Origin: Siderastrea radians
Taxonomy: Eukaryota; Cnidaria; Anthozoa; Scleractinia; Rhizangiidae
Assembly (NCBI GenBank): GCA_964017195.1
Contig: OZ024895.1
Span: 23,498,733-23,562,732, forward strand
Direction: 5' to 3'
Length of the DNA stretch: 64,000 nucleotides
Shown here: positions 1 to 10,500 of the stretch, one piece after another
How positions within the stretch are numbered: the first letter of the stretch is position 1
Layout of the letters: the number at the start of each line of letters is the position of its first letter
The notes under the pieces: model-generated
Told to the model about the DNA's origin: nothing
Seen by the model: the letters and a program-made list of their open reading frames with translations, nothing else
The model's database searches: none
Position numbers and translations under genes: made by a program

Positions 1-1805
1 TTTTGGCAACTGAGATAATTAAACTCTGCTTTGTTTTCCATACAGGTTTTTATTCTATCAACCTGATGTCAGAAAAAATATGGCAGTTTATTGTAAGGAT
101 TTGGTTAATAAATTGGTACTCTTAGCTACATGCATGTTCCCAGGCAGACATTATCAATTGAAATAAAAAAATTTAAGAGCAGTTTTGAAATAAGGTTTTA
201 TATTTTTGGTTTTTTTTTTGCAAATTTTGATGTTGGTGATTAGTTTGACTGTATCCACATACACTTTATGTTCCCTCAGTAACACATCCATACACGAGTA
301 GCATTTATTTGGGAGTAACCCTACTCCCCCCCCCCCACACACACACACGCACACACACAACTAACTTCCCAGGAATGATGATTCAGACTTATCTGACTGA
401 ATTCACTTGACAGGGAAAACTATTTCAAATGATGGATTCACCACAGTCTGATCCCCTCTTGTCAGTTCATTACATGACAGGTTTCAGACTACCCTGAAAT
501 GATTTATGAAGAGGCTTTCTTTTTGTTTCTCTTTGCTACCAGATTATGACAATCAGTAACATTGCTCATTGGTGACATTAGATGCAGTGTAAAGGCTAAT
601 GATCAAACCAAAAACAAATTAAACCACAAGATTTACTACCATCACAGTCAGGGGTAGTAACATAGTGAGTCATAATCTGTGCATCAAATAAAGTCAAGTG
701 GTTACTGGACCATTTGTTATTCGTGTTGGCAACACTGTTAGTCACAAATTTTTTTATTGACTGATTGACCGATTTATCAACTAAGTGGTTGAGTGGTTGA
801 TTCACGACTGATGGGTACTTAAAGAGATTGATTTTAATATAATAGTCCCTGGGCATCAATAAGAGTAAACAAGGTACATTATTATTCCACTATAGCATCA
901 GTTTATCATATAAGGAGAAAACACATACATAAGAGTATGAGAGTGCATTGCACTGTAGAAAGCGTATTGCACTGTAGTGTCCCGGTTTCAAATCACTCAT
1001 TGAATAAATCATTTAAAATGATAGGCAAATATTGGAGTGGAATAATAAATATCATTCAGTGGTTTTACAGATAATGGTCAAGGACATTTTACCGGTACTC
1101 ATTGCTCGCATTTTTCCTCGCTCTATACCACACAACTTATCTGTCAAACCATTGAATGAGGTGGAGGTATTTTTCAATTAGTACCTTGTCTATACAATTT
1201 GACAACTCTGCAATAACGTAAATAAATTAAACCGTAGACTTGTGGCAGAGAAAAGGCCGAGGTAAGGTGAACAAAAATAATTATTGTGCCCAATATTTAA
1301 GTTTACAACCTAAAACTGGGGCTTATTTAGAATTTTGTAAAACAGGTTCATACCTGCCATCCGTCCCCATTTAATGGGAATTGTCTCGATTTTTGAGTTT
1401 CAAAACCTAAAACAATCGGGACATTCCGATTTTCAAGAAAAAAAAGACACTTTGGAACTGGATTGTTAAAGACGGGTCTTCAATGACTTTTCTACATCCT
1501 ATCGTTTTGTGCAATACATGTGGTGCTTGAGACCATTATACAACACCTGAGAATTCTAATGCTAAGACAGTGCAGTACAGGCAATATTTTTTTTAAAATT
1601 AATGCAAAAACCCTAGAGCAACCTAGATCCTGCTCAATGTTGGGGGGCAGTGGGGGCAGGGCACTACCCCAGGACTGGGGTGAGCATGGGGGGTGGTCCC
1701 TATTTCTGATTTTATAAGGTTGGCAGGTATGCAGATTCTAATTTGATGAGAGTGTATTTACTAATAATTACCTAAAATATAATATTGCTGTCAGGTACCA
1801 CTTGA
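1..1805. other. Gene-free AT-rich stretch
   Basis: No coding region, splice-signal chain or structural RNA could be supported here. The only ordered feature is the short C-run/CA microsatellite near 323-360. Short open frames on both strands lack domain signatures and codon structure, and are taken as chance. Confidence 0.5.
323..360. repeat. Poly-C / (CA)n microsatellite
   Basis: A run of about 11 C is followed by CA dinucleotides with one interrupting G. It makes a false Cys/Val-rich open frame on the minus strand. Confidence 0.9.
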
Positions 1806-1846
1806 AATAATAATAATAATGATAATAATAATACTAATACTAATAC

Positions 1847-1882
<36 letters not shown>

Positions 1883-1942
1883 TAATAATAATAATAATAA
1901 TAAAATAATAAATAAAATAAATAATAATAAATAAATAATAAT
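1806..1942. repeat. (AAT)n microsatellite
   Basis: An imperfect AAT trinucleotide array decays into AAAT units at its 3' end. Simple-sequence DNA with no sign of function. Confidence 0.95.
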
Positions 1943-2020
1943 TGGAGTTCCGCTTTTAGGCTTGGCTAAATCTATATATTAACCCCTACCTGCTATTTTA
2001 AATAAGCTAATCGAAGTCAT

Positions 2021-2267
2021 GGTTTGACCTGTTAGGCACATAGAGTCATATAGAGGGAACGTCTAACACTGTGCAACCAAATCGCTGATTTCAGTAAATG
2101 TAGTTTAAAGTCAACGCTAAAATCAGATCACAACTACATTGGTTTGACCTGTTAGGCACATAGAGTCATATAGAGGGAACGCCTAATGCTGTGCAACCAA
2201 ATTGCTGATTTCAGTAAATGCAGTTTAAAGTCAACGCTAAAATCAGATCACAACTACATTGGTTTGA
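2021..2267. repeat. Tandem duplication, 2 x 120 bp
   Basis: Two head-to-tail copies with a period of exactly 120 bp (starts at 2021 and 2141) differ at only a few positions. A third copy begins at 2261 and stops after about 7 bases. The unit has no open frame and resembles nothing else in the window. The low divergence suggests a recent local duplication. Confidence 0.9.
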
Positions 2268-2939
2268 TATCTGTTGATTTGCAAAAAATTAATTTTTAGG
2301 TATTGTTTAAGACTATTTTGTTGCATTTTTGTGCATTTAAGGGACTTAACAAGGGCTTCAAATGGTTTGTAGATTCTGTTTTTCAATAGGACATCTTTCC
2401 CATTCCCATTATATGCTGTGTCCAAATGTGAATGAAAGCTGCAACAAATATGGAGGACCCGCACCGCTTCCAGACGAGGTCTAGGATTGGTCGAGGAGAA
2501 CAATAGGTAAAGAACGAAACAATAGCCCTAACCCTGATAACAATAGACGGTGCAGGTTATAGGGACCAATGAAATTAGAGGTTTGGAACCGTGCAGGTCT
2601 ACCGAACAAATGAAGTGTTGTTATAACTAGTAATATAACAAACTATAATATTTCCTTGAAAGAGTGCCACCATTGCCGCATTTAAAAGCAATAAATAAGC
2701 ACACCACCCTCCAGCAACAGCACTATGCTTATTGATTGTTTTTGACATTGCTAATGCTGATTCTTATTGCTGTTGTTGTTTTATTTGGATCTGGAAGGAG
2801 ACATAGATCTTCAAAAACTAATTTTATTGAGTCTTTCTATGCTATTTGAACAAAACAACGGAAATGAAAGAAATAGCAGTCGAAAAATATTATTAAATAA
2901 GTGCCTAAGGGTGCTCTTTCGAGTAAATATGGTGTTGAG

Positions 2940-3342
2940 GCCCTGGGGGGGGGGGTACTCCATGCTTATATGGGCTATACGGGGAGGCTCCGCCTGAAAG
3001 GGGAGTCTTTTTTAAGCTAAGAGTATGTAAAAGAGTAGGAAAAATTGCCATTTTAGTATACGAAAGGGTCACAAAATCAGCTTCAAAGTGGAAGAATTGG
3101 TGGCTAAAGCGAAGTATATCAAAGGGTACCACATTTTGGCAGAAGTGACTATGCAATTGAATCAGATAAACTGAAATACTATTGTTTTGGCTTATCCTTG
3201 AGGTACAAAAAAGGGGTGCAATTTTGCTCTAGGTATATGAAAGGGGTACCATTTTGGTAAAAAATAGTATATTAAGGGGTAAGGGTTTGAACCTCTGCGC
3301 AGGGCCTCCCCCAAAGAAACTTTATTGAGTAGCCCCCCTGGG
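2940..3342. repeat. Dispersed repeat with poly-G / poly-C ends
   Basis: The block starts with a CCCTGG plus G-run end and finishes with a matching C-run plus CCTGG end in inverted orientation. Between them are repeated GGGTACCA-type words. This looks like a non-autonomous repeat lying just upstream of the DUF6589 relic. Ends are approximate and no target duplication was identified. Confidence 0.5.
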
Positions 3343-3372
3343 TATTAAGGCCAGTTTTGATTATCCTTAGGG

Positions 3373-4167
3373 GTGCAATCGAGCACCTCCTTTCTACCCT
3401 GGCTGTCTTCAGCAGACCCGACAAGTGAGCCAAGCTCTGTATCAACCTCAGATGTTGAAGAGACCTCTGAAGGAACAGAGGACTTTGTCCACAATTATGC
3501 CTGTTCATTATTGTTCCTTGGCATGCTTGTTAAGTATTATGAGGACGCCATAAAAGAAGGTGATGCGAATAGGGAGGAGAAATTTTGGAAGATAGCCATG
3601 CTTATTTTCAAAGCAAGAATCAACAACCAATCCAACAGAGTGAAGTATGCCAAGCCATTCAAGCATCTGGCCCTAACAAAGGCAGTCTTGCCTCCACAAC
3701 TTGCCATGAAGCTGAAATGGGGACGGTTTGTCAATTTAAAAGGAGGAGCAAATAACATGGAATGAGACCGATGGTTGGAAACTGAAGTGCGCAGTGTCAA
3801 AGACAAACTGGATGGAATGGCAAAAACTCTCAATCCAACAAGTGTTCAACGCAGTGCAAGATCATCAAACATCACAAACTTGCTAGTTAAGAACTTTGAC
3901 AACCAATGTCAAGTTTACCCTCATGTTTTAAGCCACAGTAAAGTGAGTAGAGAATTGGATTTACCGATAATGGTAAATGATATTCTCCGACAAGATGTCT
4001 TTGAGTACATTCCTGGAAGGAAACATTCTGCCTTTCCAACACACACCAGGTCACCAGTGCAAAACCTCTCTGCTAGTGCTCTGCTTAAGTGGATGAAAAC
4101 ACTAAGAAGAAAATTTGCCCATGGCAACCTGTCATTTCTTGCTGATGAAAATGAAGTTGGGGACTAA
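3373..4167 (+). pseudogene. DUF6589-type protein fragment with in-frame stop
   Basis: One reading frame covers about 264 residues broken by a single TGA at 3763-3765. The first half has the motifs of the DUF6589 family, a large protein family abundant in cnidarians and other invertebrates and often linked to transposons: an L-KYY-DAIKEGD-like stretch, then a W-IAMLIFKA block, then W-R-VNLKGG-NN just before the stop. Downstream residues keep family-like character (SSNITNLLVKNFDNQ). Intact family members are much longer, so this is a truncated copy. No introns or start context are evident. The assignment is from remembered family motifs. Most likely a decayed element-borne gene, since a poly-G repeat abuts it. 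Confidence 0.6.
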
Positions 4168-4830
4168 ATTGTCTTAAGTTTCATATGATAATAATAGCAT
4201 AGATTATTGCGTCCTACATTAAGTATCTGAGCATGTAAAAAAAACACCATGCAGGCAGAATACACATGCTACACTTTGATTACGTGGCAACAGCGTACAA
4301 AAGAGTCCTTTTGAAACTCCTGTTATCTGACCCAGACAAATCTTCTGATTATAATAACATGCATTAAATACCACTGGTAAGCACTTTACATAGTTTGGCT
4401 TCAGTACAATTAATATCAAGTTGCAATTCTGGATCAATAACTGAATTATCGGTAAAGGGCATAGCTGGGTGGAGGCGGTCCTAAGGTGCCTGAGACCCTC
4501 CCTTTATTAAGAAAAAGCTAAAACAACCTGGACATTAACCCCCCCCCCCAAAAAAAAAAAAAGAAAGAAAGAAAAGAAATTCATGCTTATATGTAAGTGT
4601 TAGATAATTCGGTGGAGAATGCTGGACATTGCATTTCCAAGAGCTGAGGGGAGTGGTAAGGAGATGCACTACCACATCCCAATAACAAGACCAAGTACCC
4701 CCTCTTAAAAACCCTGTCCATGCCCTGTCTATTAATAACTAACGACACTACAGAAAAATACATGTATCTAGAAAACTATTCATTCCGGCCTTGCTTTCTT
4801 AATTGCTGGATTAAAGACAAGACATGATTA
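4168..4830. other. Spacer, no gene seen
   Basis: AT-rich spacer with a C-run/A-run at about 4540-4580. No supported coding or RNA feature. Confidence 0.5.
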
Positions 4831-5122
4831 GAGCGGTTTTCAATTGAGTGTTGAAAGTAATTAGTGTTTTGCTTTAGTTTTGCTTTACTTCGCTTTGTGA
4901 TTGGTTAAAACCTTTCGCGCCACTTTCTCGACCAACCAGGAGTAAAACTCAAACCAATCAGTCGCGACTTGCTCGCGCTTGCATGCGTTTTCCCGCGCTT
5001 GACGCCGGTTACATGTATTTACTTCGAGTTCTGATTGGTTCATTGGGTAATTTGTGTTTGTTGTGATTGGCTGGGGTAATTACTTTGGTTTTGGTTTTAC
5101 GACACTCATTTGAAAAGCGCTC
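4831..5122. mobile_element. MITE with TA target duplication (Tc1/mariner-like)
   Basis: About 292 bp with imperfect terminal inverted repeats, GAGCGGTTTTCAATTGAGTG at the left and its counterpart ending GAAAAGCGCTC at the right, flanked by TA on both sides. The interior has several ATTGG/CCAAT boxes and GCGC-rich words but no coding frame. The right end lies inside the 3' end of the RecQ-like relic, so the last few codons of that frame are element sequence. Confidence 0.7.
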
Positions 5123-6848
5123 TAGCATGTACATCATCCCACACATCTACTTTTGCATGGATGTCTTCAGCACAGTTAACCTCATCACATACTGCCACAA
5201 TCTGTTCTATTAGCTCTTCGGAAAATCCAGTTGACAGATCACTTCCAACAAATAGGACATCTTGACTCAGTGAGTCTTTGTAATTTTGCAGTGCTTTCTT
5301 TAGTGTTTCTTTGCAAACAGAGGAATTACCGGTAGGAATAGTAATAGCACTTTTGGACTGTGCCTGTAAAGTATGATTCTCCAGGTGTTGTAACATTTGA
5401 CACATTCGTCACATTTACACAGTGGCAAACAAATGTCACAACATTCATGTTTTGTTAAAATAGAGCACTCTTCTTTTGCCTTTTCAAGATCATCAAAATG
5501 TTTTAAAAGACAAAATCGCCTGCAAAGCTCAGAATTTTCACAATACCCTTTCATTGCCTCAAGTTCTTTCAATTCATTCTCATTGGCAGCTTAGCTATTT
5601 TTGCTTTTCTAACACCAAACTCTTTAGCAGAGAAAAAGAGAATGGCCTGGGATGCCTGGTTGTCTCTACCTGCCCTGCTCTTGAATGTAACTTGTCAGTG
5701 ACGCAGGTGCCCTGAAATGTACTACTTTGCGGCAGTCTCTGTGGCTAAAGCAAAATATAATCCCTCGCTCTGCAGAAATACCATTTTCTTTGAGGTCTTC
5801 AATTATAGGTTGAAAACACTTTGCAAAAGCCATTTCCATCCGTTCATAGTCATTGTCTTGGAATGTATCAAGTCTCGAAACAGAATAGAAAATATTTCTT
5901 CTATTGTTTGAACCTTTGATGAGTGAAAAATTTTCCATGTTAAGTTTTTGGACTATATATGCCAAACTTGCTTCAGTTACAGTAGCTGTTAGGGCCATTA
6001 GTGGTAACTTTGGTAGCAAGAGAGCTCTCACTTCCCCTAGCTTGCCATAAGCACTTCTGAAGTCTTTGCTCCTTGAAGAAAGAGGTCAACAACAGTTATC
6101 AGGTTTATACAGTTTAATAAATCTTCATCTATAATAATTTACCAGGTACATGTAAAATGTATCTTTAAAATAATTTCACATAGGGGTCACAGTGACTATG
6201 ATGTGCTTTCATTTAAGGATAATTAATTCAAATTTCTGGCCGCTTGTATAGAGATTAATTAAAGAAAAATAAACTAAACAATACGTGTTCAGAAAAAACA
6301 TCATGAAATATTAATTAAATAATACTGACCACTGCTCGATACAATGCGCTTCATCTATGGCTACAGAGTGAATCCGCTCCTTCACTGACTGAAGTGCAGT
6401 CCTCACGACAACACACTCAAATGACTCCAGGGAAAGGATGGCGACCTGAAAATCACCTCCTTGAAGTCTGCCGATGGTTTCTTCAGATATGTCAGGTGTG
6501 AGATTTAAGTTGACTTAGAGAAAATATTTGATCGTCCATGAGTGCCTTCAGCGGAGATATTAAAACTAAAATGCTTTGCTGTTCCTTTGAAGTAACACCG
6601 CGTAAATTATCGCAAACAAGTGGACACAACGCGTAGCATAAGCTTTTACCATAACCGGTGGGCAAGTTTACAACAACGTCTCTTCCCTTTAGATAATAGT
6701 TCAGAGCCTGAATTTGTACCTTTCTGAGAAGAAACTGCAGTCCACAAGAAGAAACGGCCGAACTCAATGCATTAATAAAAACCTGATCGTATTCGGGAAA
6801 CATTTCTCTGTACTTTTCATTGACCGAAGAGTGAGAATCCACCGCCAT
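5106..6848 (-). pseudogene. RecQ-like DNA helicase, broken copy
   Basis: The minus-strand frame from ATG at 6848 carries Walker A (NLPTGYGKSLCY), a motif Ia-like ISPLKALMDDQ, a DEAH box (AIDEAHCIEQW, near 6340) and motif III (LMALTATVTEA). Past the helicase core comes a RecQ zinc-binding signature (CRR..., CCDICLPLC, near 5420-5560). An intron from 6329 to 6072 has a GT donor and AG acceptor that keep the frame across EQW-SKDF. The copy is damaged: a 1-bp frameshift near 6507, an internal deletion near 5712 joining motif IV to the stretch before motif VI, loss of about 5 bp inside the arginine-finger GRAGRD motif near 5680, further frameshifts near 5590 and 5405, and a MITE at the 3' end. Function as a helicase is unlikely. 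RecQ-like relics are frequent in cnidarian genomes, which suggests spread with a mobile element. Confidence 0.85.
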
Positions 6849-7598
6849 ATTGAAACACTGTGGTCCGTAGGAAAATACATGCGCAGTGGAGATTCTGAGC
6901 TAGAAAAGTAGCTAAAACTACTGCGCATGCTGGCATGCGCAAACAATTTTCACTGGACCCTCTCTCCAGGCGTTGTGTGACAAAGAGAGAGGGGCCAGAA
7001 CTGGACTACAGGTAAACATGCGGAAGTAATTAACCAGGAGTGAGGTTTGGAACTTACCGAAAATATTTCGGCTGTATGTTCTAGTCGGGCCAATTCTGTT
7101 CGTACCAAGCCGGTGCAGTGAAAAACTATAGACATAGCCTTCGGCTTAGGCCTGATTATATTGTATGTCCAAAGATGGTTTGTGTTTTAAACGTTAAGAA
7201 AAGACAGGTTTTGGTTAGTATTTATTTATTTATTTATTTTTGGACACAAATAATAACGCTATAACAAAGTTACTCACATTTCGAGCTTGGTAAACCTGTG
7301 CCAAAACTTCCTTTGTCGCTGATTATGACAGTCCACACGTTTTGTTTTTGTCTAAAGCCAAGTTCGGAAAACGGAAGTAACAACGTTGAAGCACAAGTGG
7401 CTTTGCAATCAAGAAATAATATTACGTACCTTTAATCGAACTGCACTTTTTTCGAGTCATTCAAGTAACTCGGAAAACTGTAAGAACGAAAGAAAGTCTC
7501 ACGGATATATTATGATTCTATAACGTCACAGAGATATTTCTTATTCCGGTATGGTCAGTCAACGTGAAATTAAAACGCTTGTTTGATCGGGAACAAAG
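6849..7598. other. Spacer between RecQ relic and FN3 gene
   Basis: A 750 bp gap separates two divergent starts. It would hold the promoter of the FN3 membrane protein, but no TATA box or other element is convincing. CpG words are somewhat more frequent around 7300-7500 than in nearby spacers. Confidence 0.4.
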
Positions 7599-10500
7599 AT
7601 GGAGAGACATGTATCGATGCTTGTCATCTTCATGGCCTGCTTATTACTTGCATTGGGCGATAAATTCCCATCAAAAGGGGGCACAACGAGGAACCTTGGT
7701 GTTCGACATCGTCTGCCTGTTGCCGATGATCACCAGGACAATACAAACAGAAAGCGATTACACGCGTTAAGAGGCAACGAGGAAGACAAGTCTAATTCGT
7801 CATCTGCAATTCAACATATCCGTGATCTGCTTGGCCTCGCTAGTAAATCTGAAATCCTTCAATGGTTGGTTAAGGTAATCAAGCTAGAACGTTTACAAAG
7901 TCGAGTATATGCTAAAGTTATTGTCTTTTTCCTTCTAAGTCGAAAATCACTTGGAGCCTGTTGGCATTACGTAATGCAACCCAACACAGATATTCTTGCT
8001 TTCATTTACATTTCGTCTCAGAACACACATTCCCTTCGTAAAATCTTTAACTCAACTTTCAATCACTTACTATTTGCAATATTTTTCATAAACGCCTGCC
8101 CGCTCATGCACTGAAATTGCTAACTAGAGCATTGCATTAATAAGTCTTCTAAATGGACTGAAAGCCGAATCACTCGATTACTATTAATGAATTATTTAGG
8201 CCCGCTCCATCCGCTGATCTACTTACGTGCCAAAACTAACTCCGACAAAAAAAAACCGTTTGGCGCAGCAAACCTCGTGAAGTTCGGCAGAGTCCCCCGC
8301 ATTATGCGACGCTGCAGCGGCCAGCTACTCTTAGGGCGCTACTTTCTTGTACCGAACATAAAAGTAGCTGTCAAAGCCGATTTACATCAATGCTACGCAA
8401 ATTGCAAATTTTGAATCACTTACTCTACAAAGTTGACCTTTTGGAAGACTCTTTAGTATCAACAACGATCATTGACAAGTACGTTTACGTCTCCAGTTGC
8501 TTTCCTTTCTATAAACGGCGTTTTCAATTTATGTCGTCTCAGGTGAGCTGTTCTCCAATAATTACACTCCAGTGGACACTGAGTCAAAATGCAAAGCTTT
8601 GAATGCGAAATTAAAATAAATTAGTTCACTGAGAAACAAAACTTTGCCATTTTTAGTGCAGAACACTCTACTGGAATGGCATTAGGAAGCACGGTTTTCA
8701 CTCCTAAACTTTTCTCGCGTCTTTGAAATGCAGACTTCGTTCACATCCTGGAAGTTCATTTCTGGAAGTGTGACACAGCTGACACAGCACATGATGAATT
8801 ACTTAGTGGAGAGGGTGCAATCCCATGTGGTTTAGCTTGGCAATTTGCATTGACTTTGTTTGAGAATCGACATTTTCCAAGAGTTTTTATCTGCTCAGAT
8901 TAGGCTTAGATACAATAGTCCAGAAAAATCACCTAAAAATCTATCTGGATAATAATTTCACGAAAATTTCTAAAAATCCCACAACTTTTTTTAAACTTCT
9001 CAGGCAAGAATATCTCTAAAAATTCCCAAATACTGCCAGTGTAATTTTTGCCTGCCAAATGAAACAAAATTGACCAGAAACTTGTCATGAGAAAGGCGAA
9101 CTTGTTTGTTTACCAAAAAGAGGTTGTCAAGGAAGCTTACCAGTTTTTTTACACGAGCAACTGATAACTTGTTAAGGGTAACTCATCACAGAAACCTTTT
9201 CCCGTTTCTGACACAAGAACGAGGAATAATTGCAAAAACATGTGTCAAGGAAAACTCGCTGGTTTGCACCAAGCCTGAGCGTAAGCAAGTATAACAGAAC
9301 TTGTTTCAACATGCGTTGTAACCGTCCTAATTCTCCGTTCTTGTTTTCGTAGCCTCTAGTAGCCCTTTTTTTCGTTTTTCACAACCTGACAGGCTAGGCG
9401 TCAATGGGATGGAGGTTTTTTGCCAGTTTTAATTTTCCCATTTGTAAATATGATTGAAAATGCATTTATTTCTCTTTTCTTCCAGGTAAAAGATAAAAGC
9501 AACATGAAAAACGTAAATGAAATTTCGGGTGCAAAAAAGACTAAAAGATCGGCAACCCAACCACACGAAGGTAGATGCAAAGAGTTTACTTGTTTTAGGC
9601 TTTACCAAGTTTAGAAATAAATAAATTCCAGAGTCTGAGTTCCTCGAAGCTCTATGAAAACTCCTTTTCTTCTAAGACTGTCTGGATAAGCCATTCTTTA
9701 GTAATCAGACGGTTTTAAATAAGCCACCCACCCACGTAGTGGGCGGGTTATAACTGGGTAAATGTTCTAAACTTGTTGGAGTATCAAGATAGTTTGCAAA
9801 AAGGTTCAGGTTTTGAATGTCGAGTTGAGAGAATTTCGACCGTGGCTTTATTTTAACAGTCAGGTGTATGGTGTTGAGTGATAAATCTAAACAAAAGCGA
9901 ATAATGACCTTAATTGTCCACCATTACACAAGATATCCCCTTTTGTTTCTGTCACCTATTCAGTTGATCTTTTAATTTGTTTTTTCTTTGTGTCAGATGC
10001 ACAATACCAGCCGGTACACAATCTTAAGGCTGTCGTTGTTAATTCCAGTAGTATTGTTCTTTCGTGGGAAAAACCAGTGGATGTGATAGACCCTAGTGTT
10101 ATCAAGGTAGGTTTTGTATTTATTGATTTATCGGTGAAAAGCTTCAGTCGGTTTTTGTGATAGTGCAAGCTCACTACTGAGAAACTGATCTTATCTCATT
10201 GTTATCCCTCCGGATGTACATAAGAGAGAGTTACTACCGGTAACTACCGGTATAACACCAACATTACGAAAACATAAGATTATGATGACGTCATCATTAA
10301 GAAGGGCCACTATTCTGAATTTTAATGATTTCCCGGAGATTAACTTTAACTGAACCAACATAAAGAAAATAATGAATGCTAAAATGAGGCTGGCTGTAAG
10401 GTTGAACGTCCGTGGATTGACGGAAAAGTAACCCAGAAATGAACTTATCCCTGAAAGATGAGCTTTGGGATATGCGTTTGGAAACTCAGGGAAGCCATGC

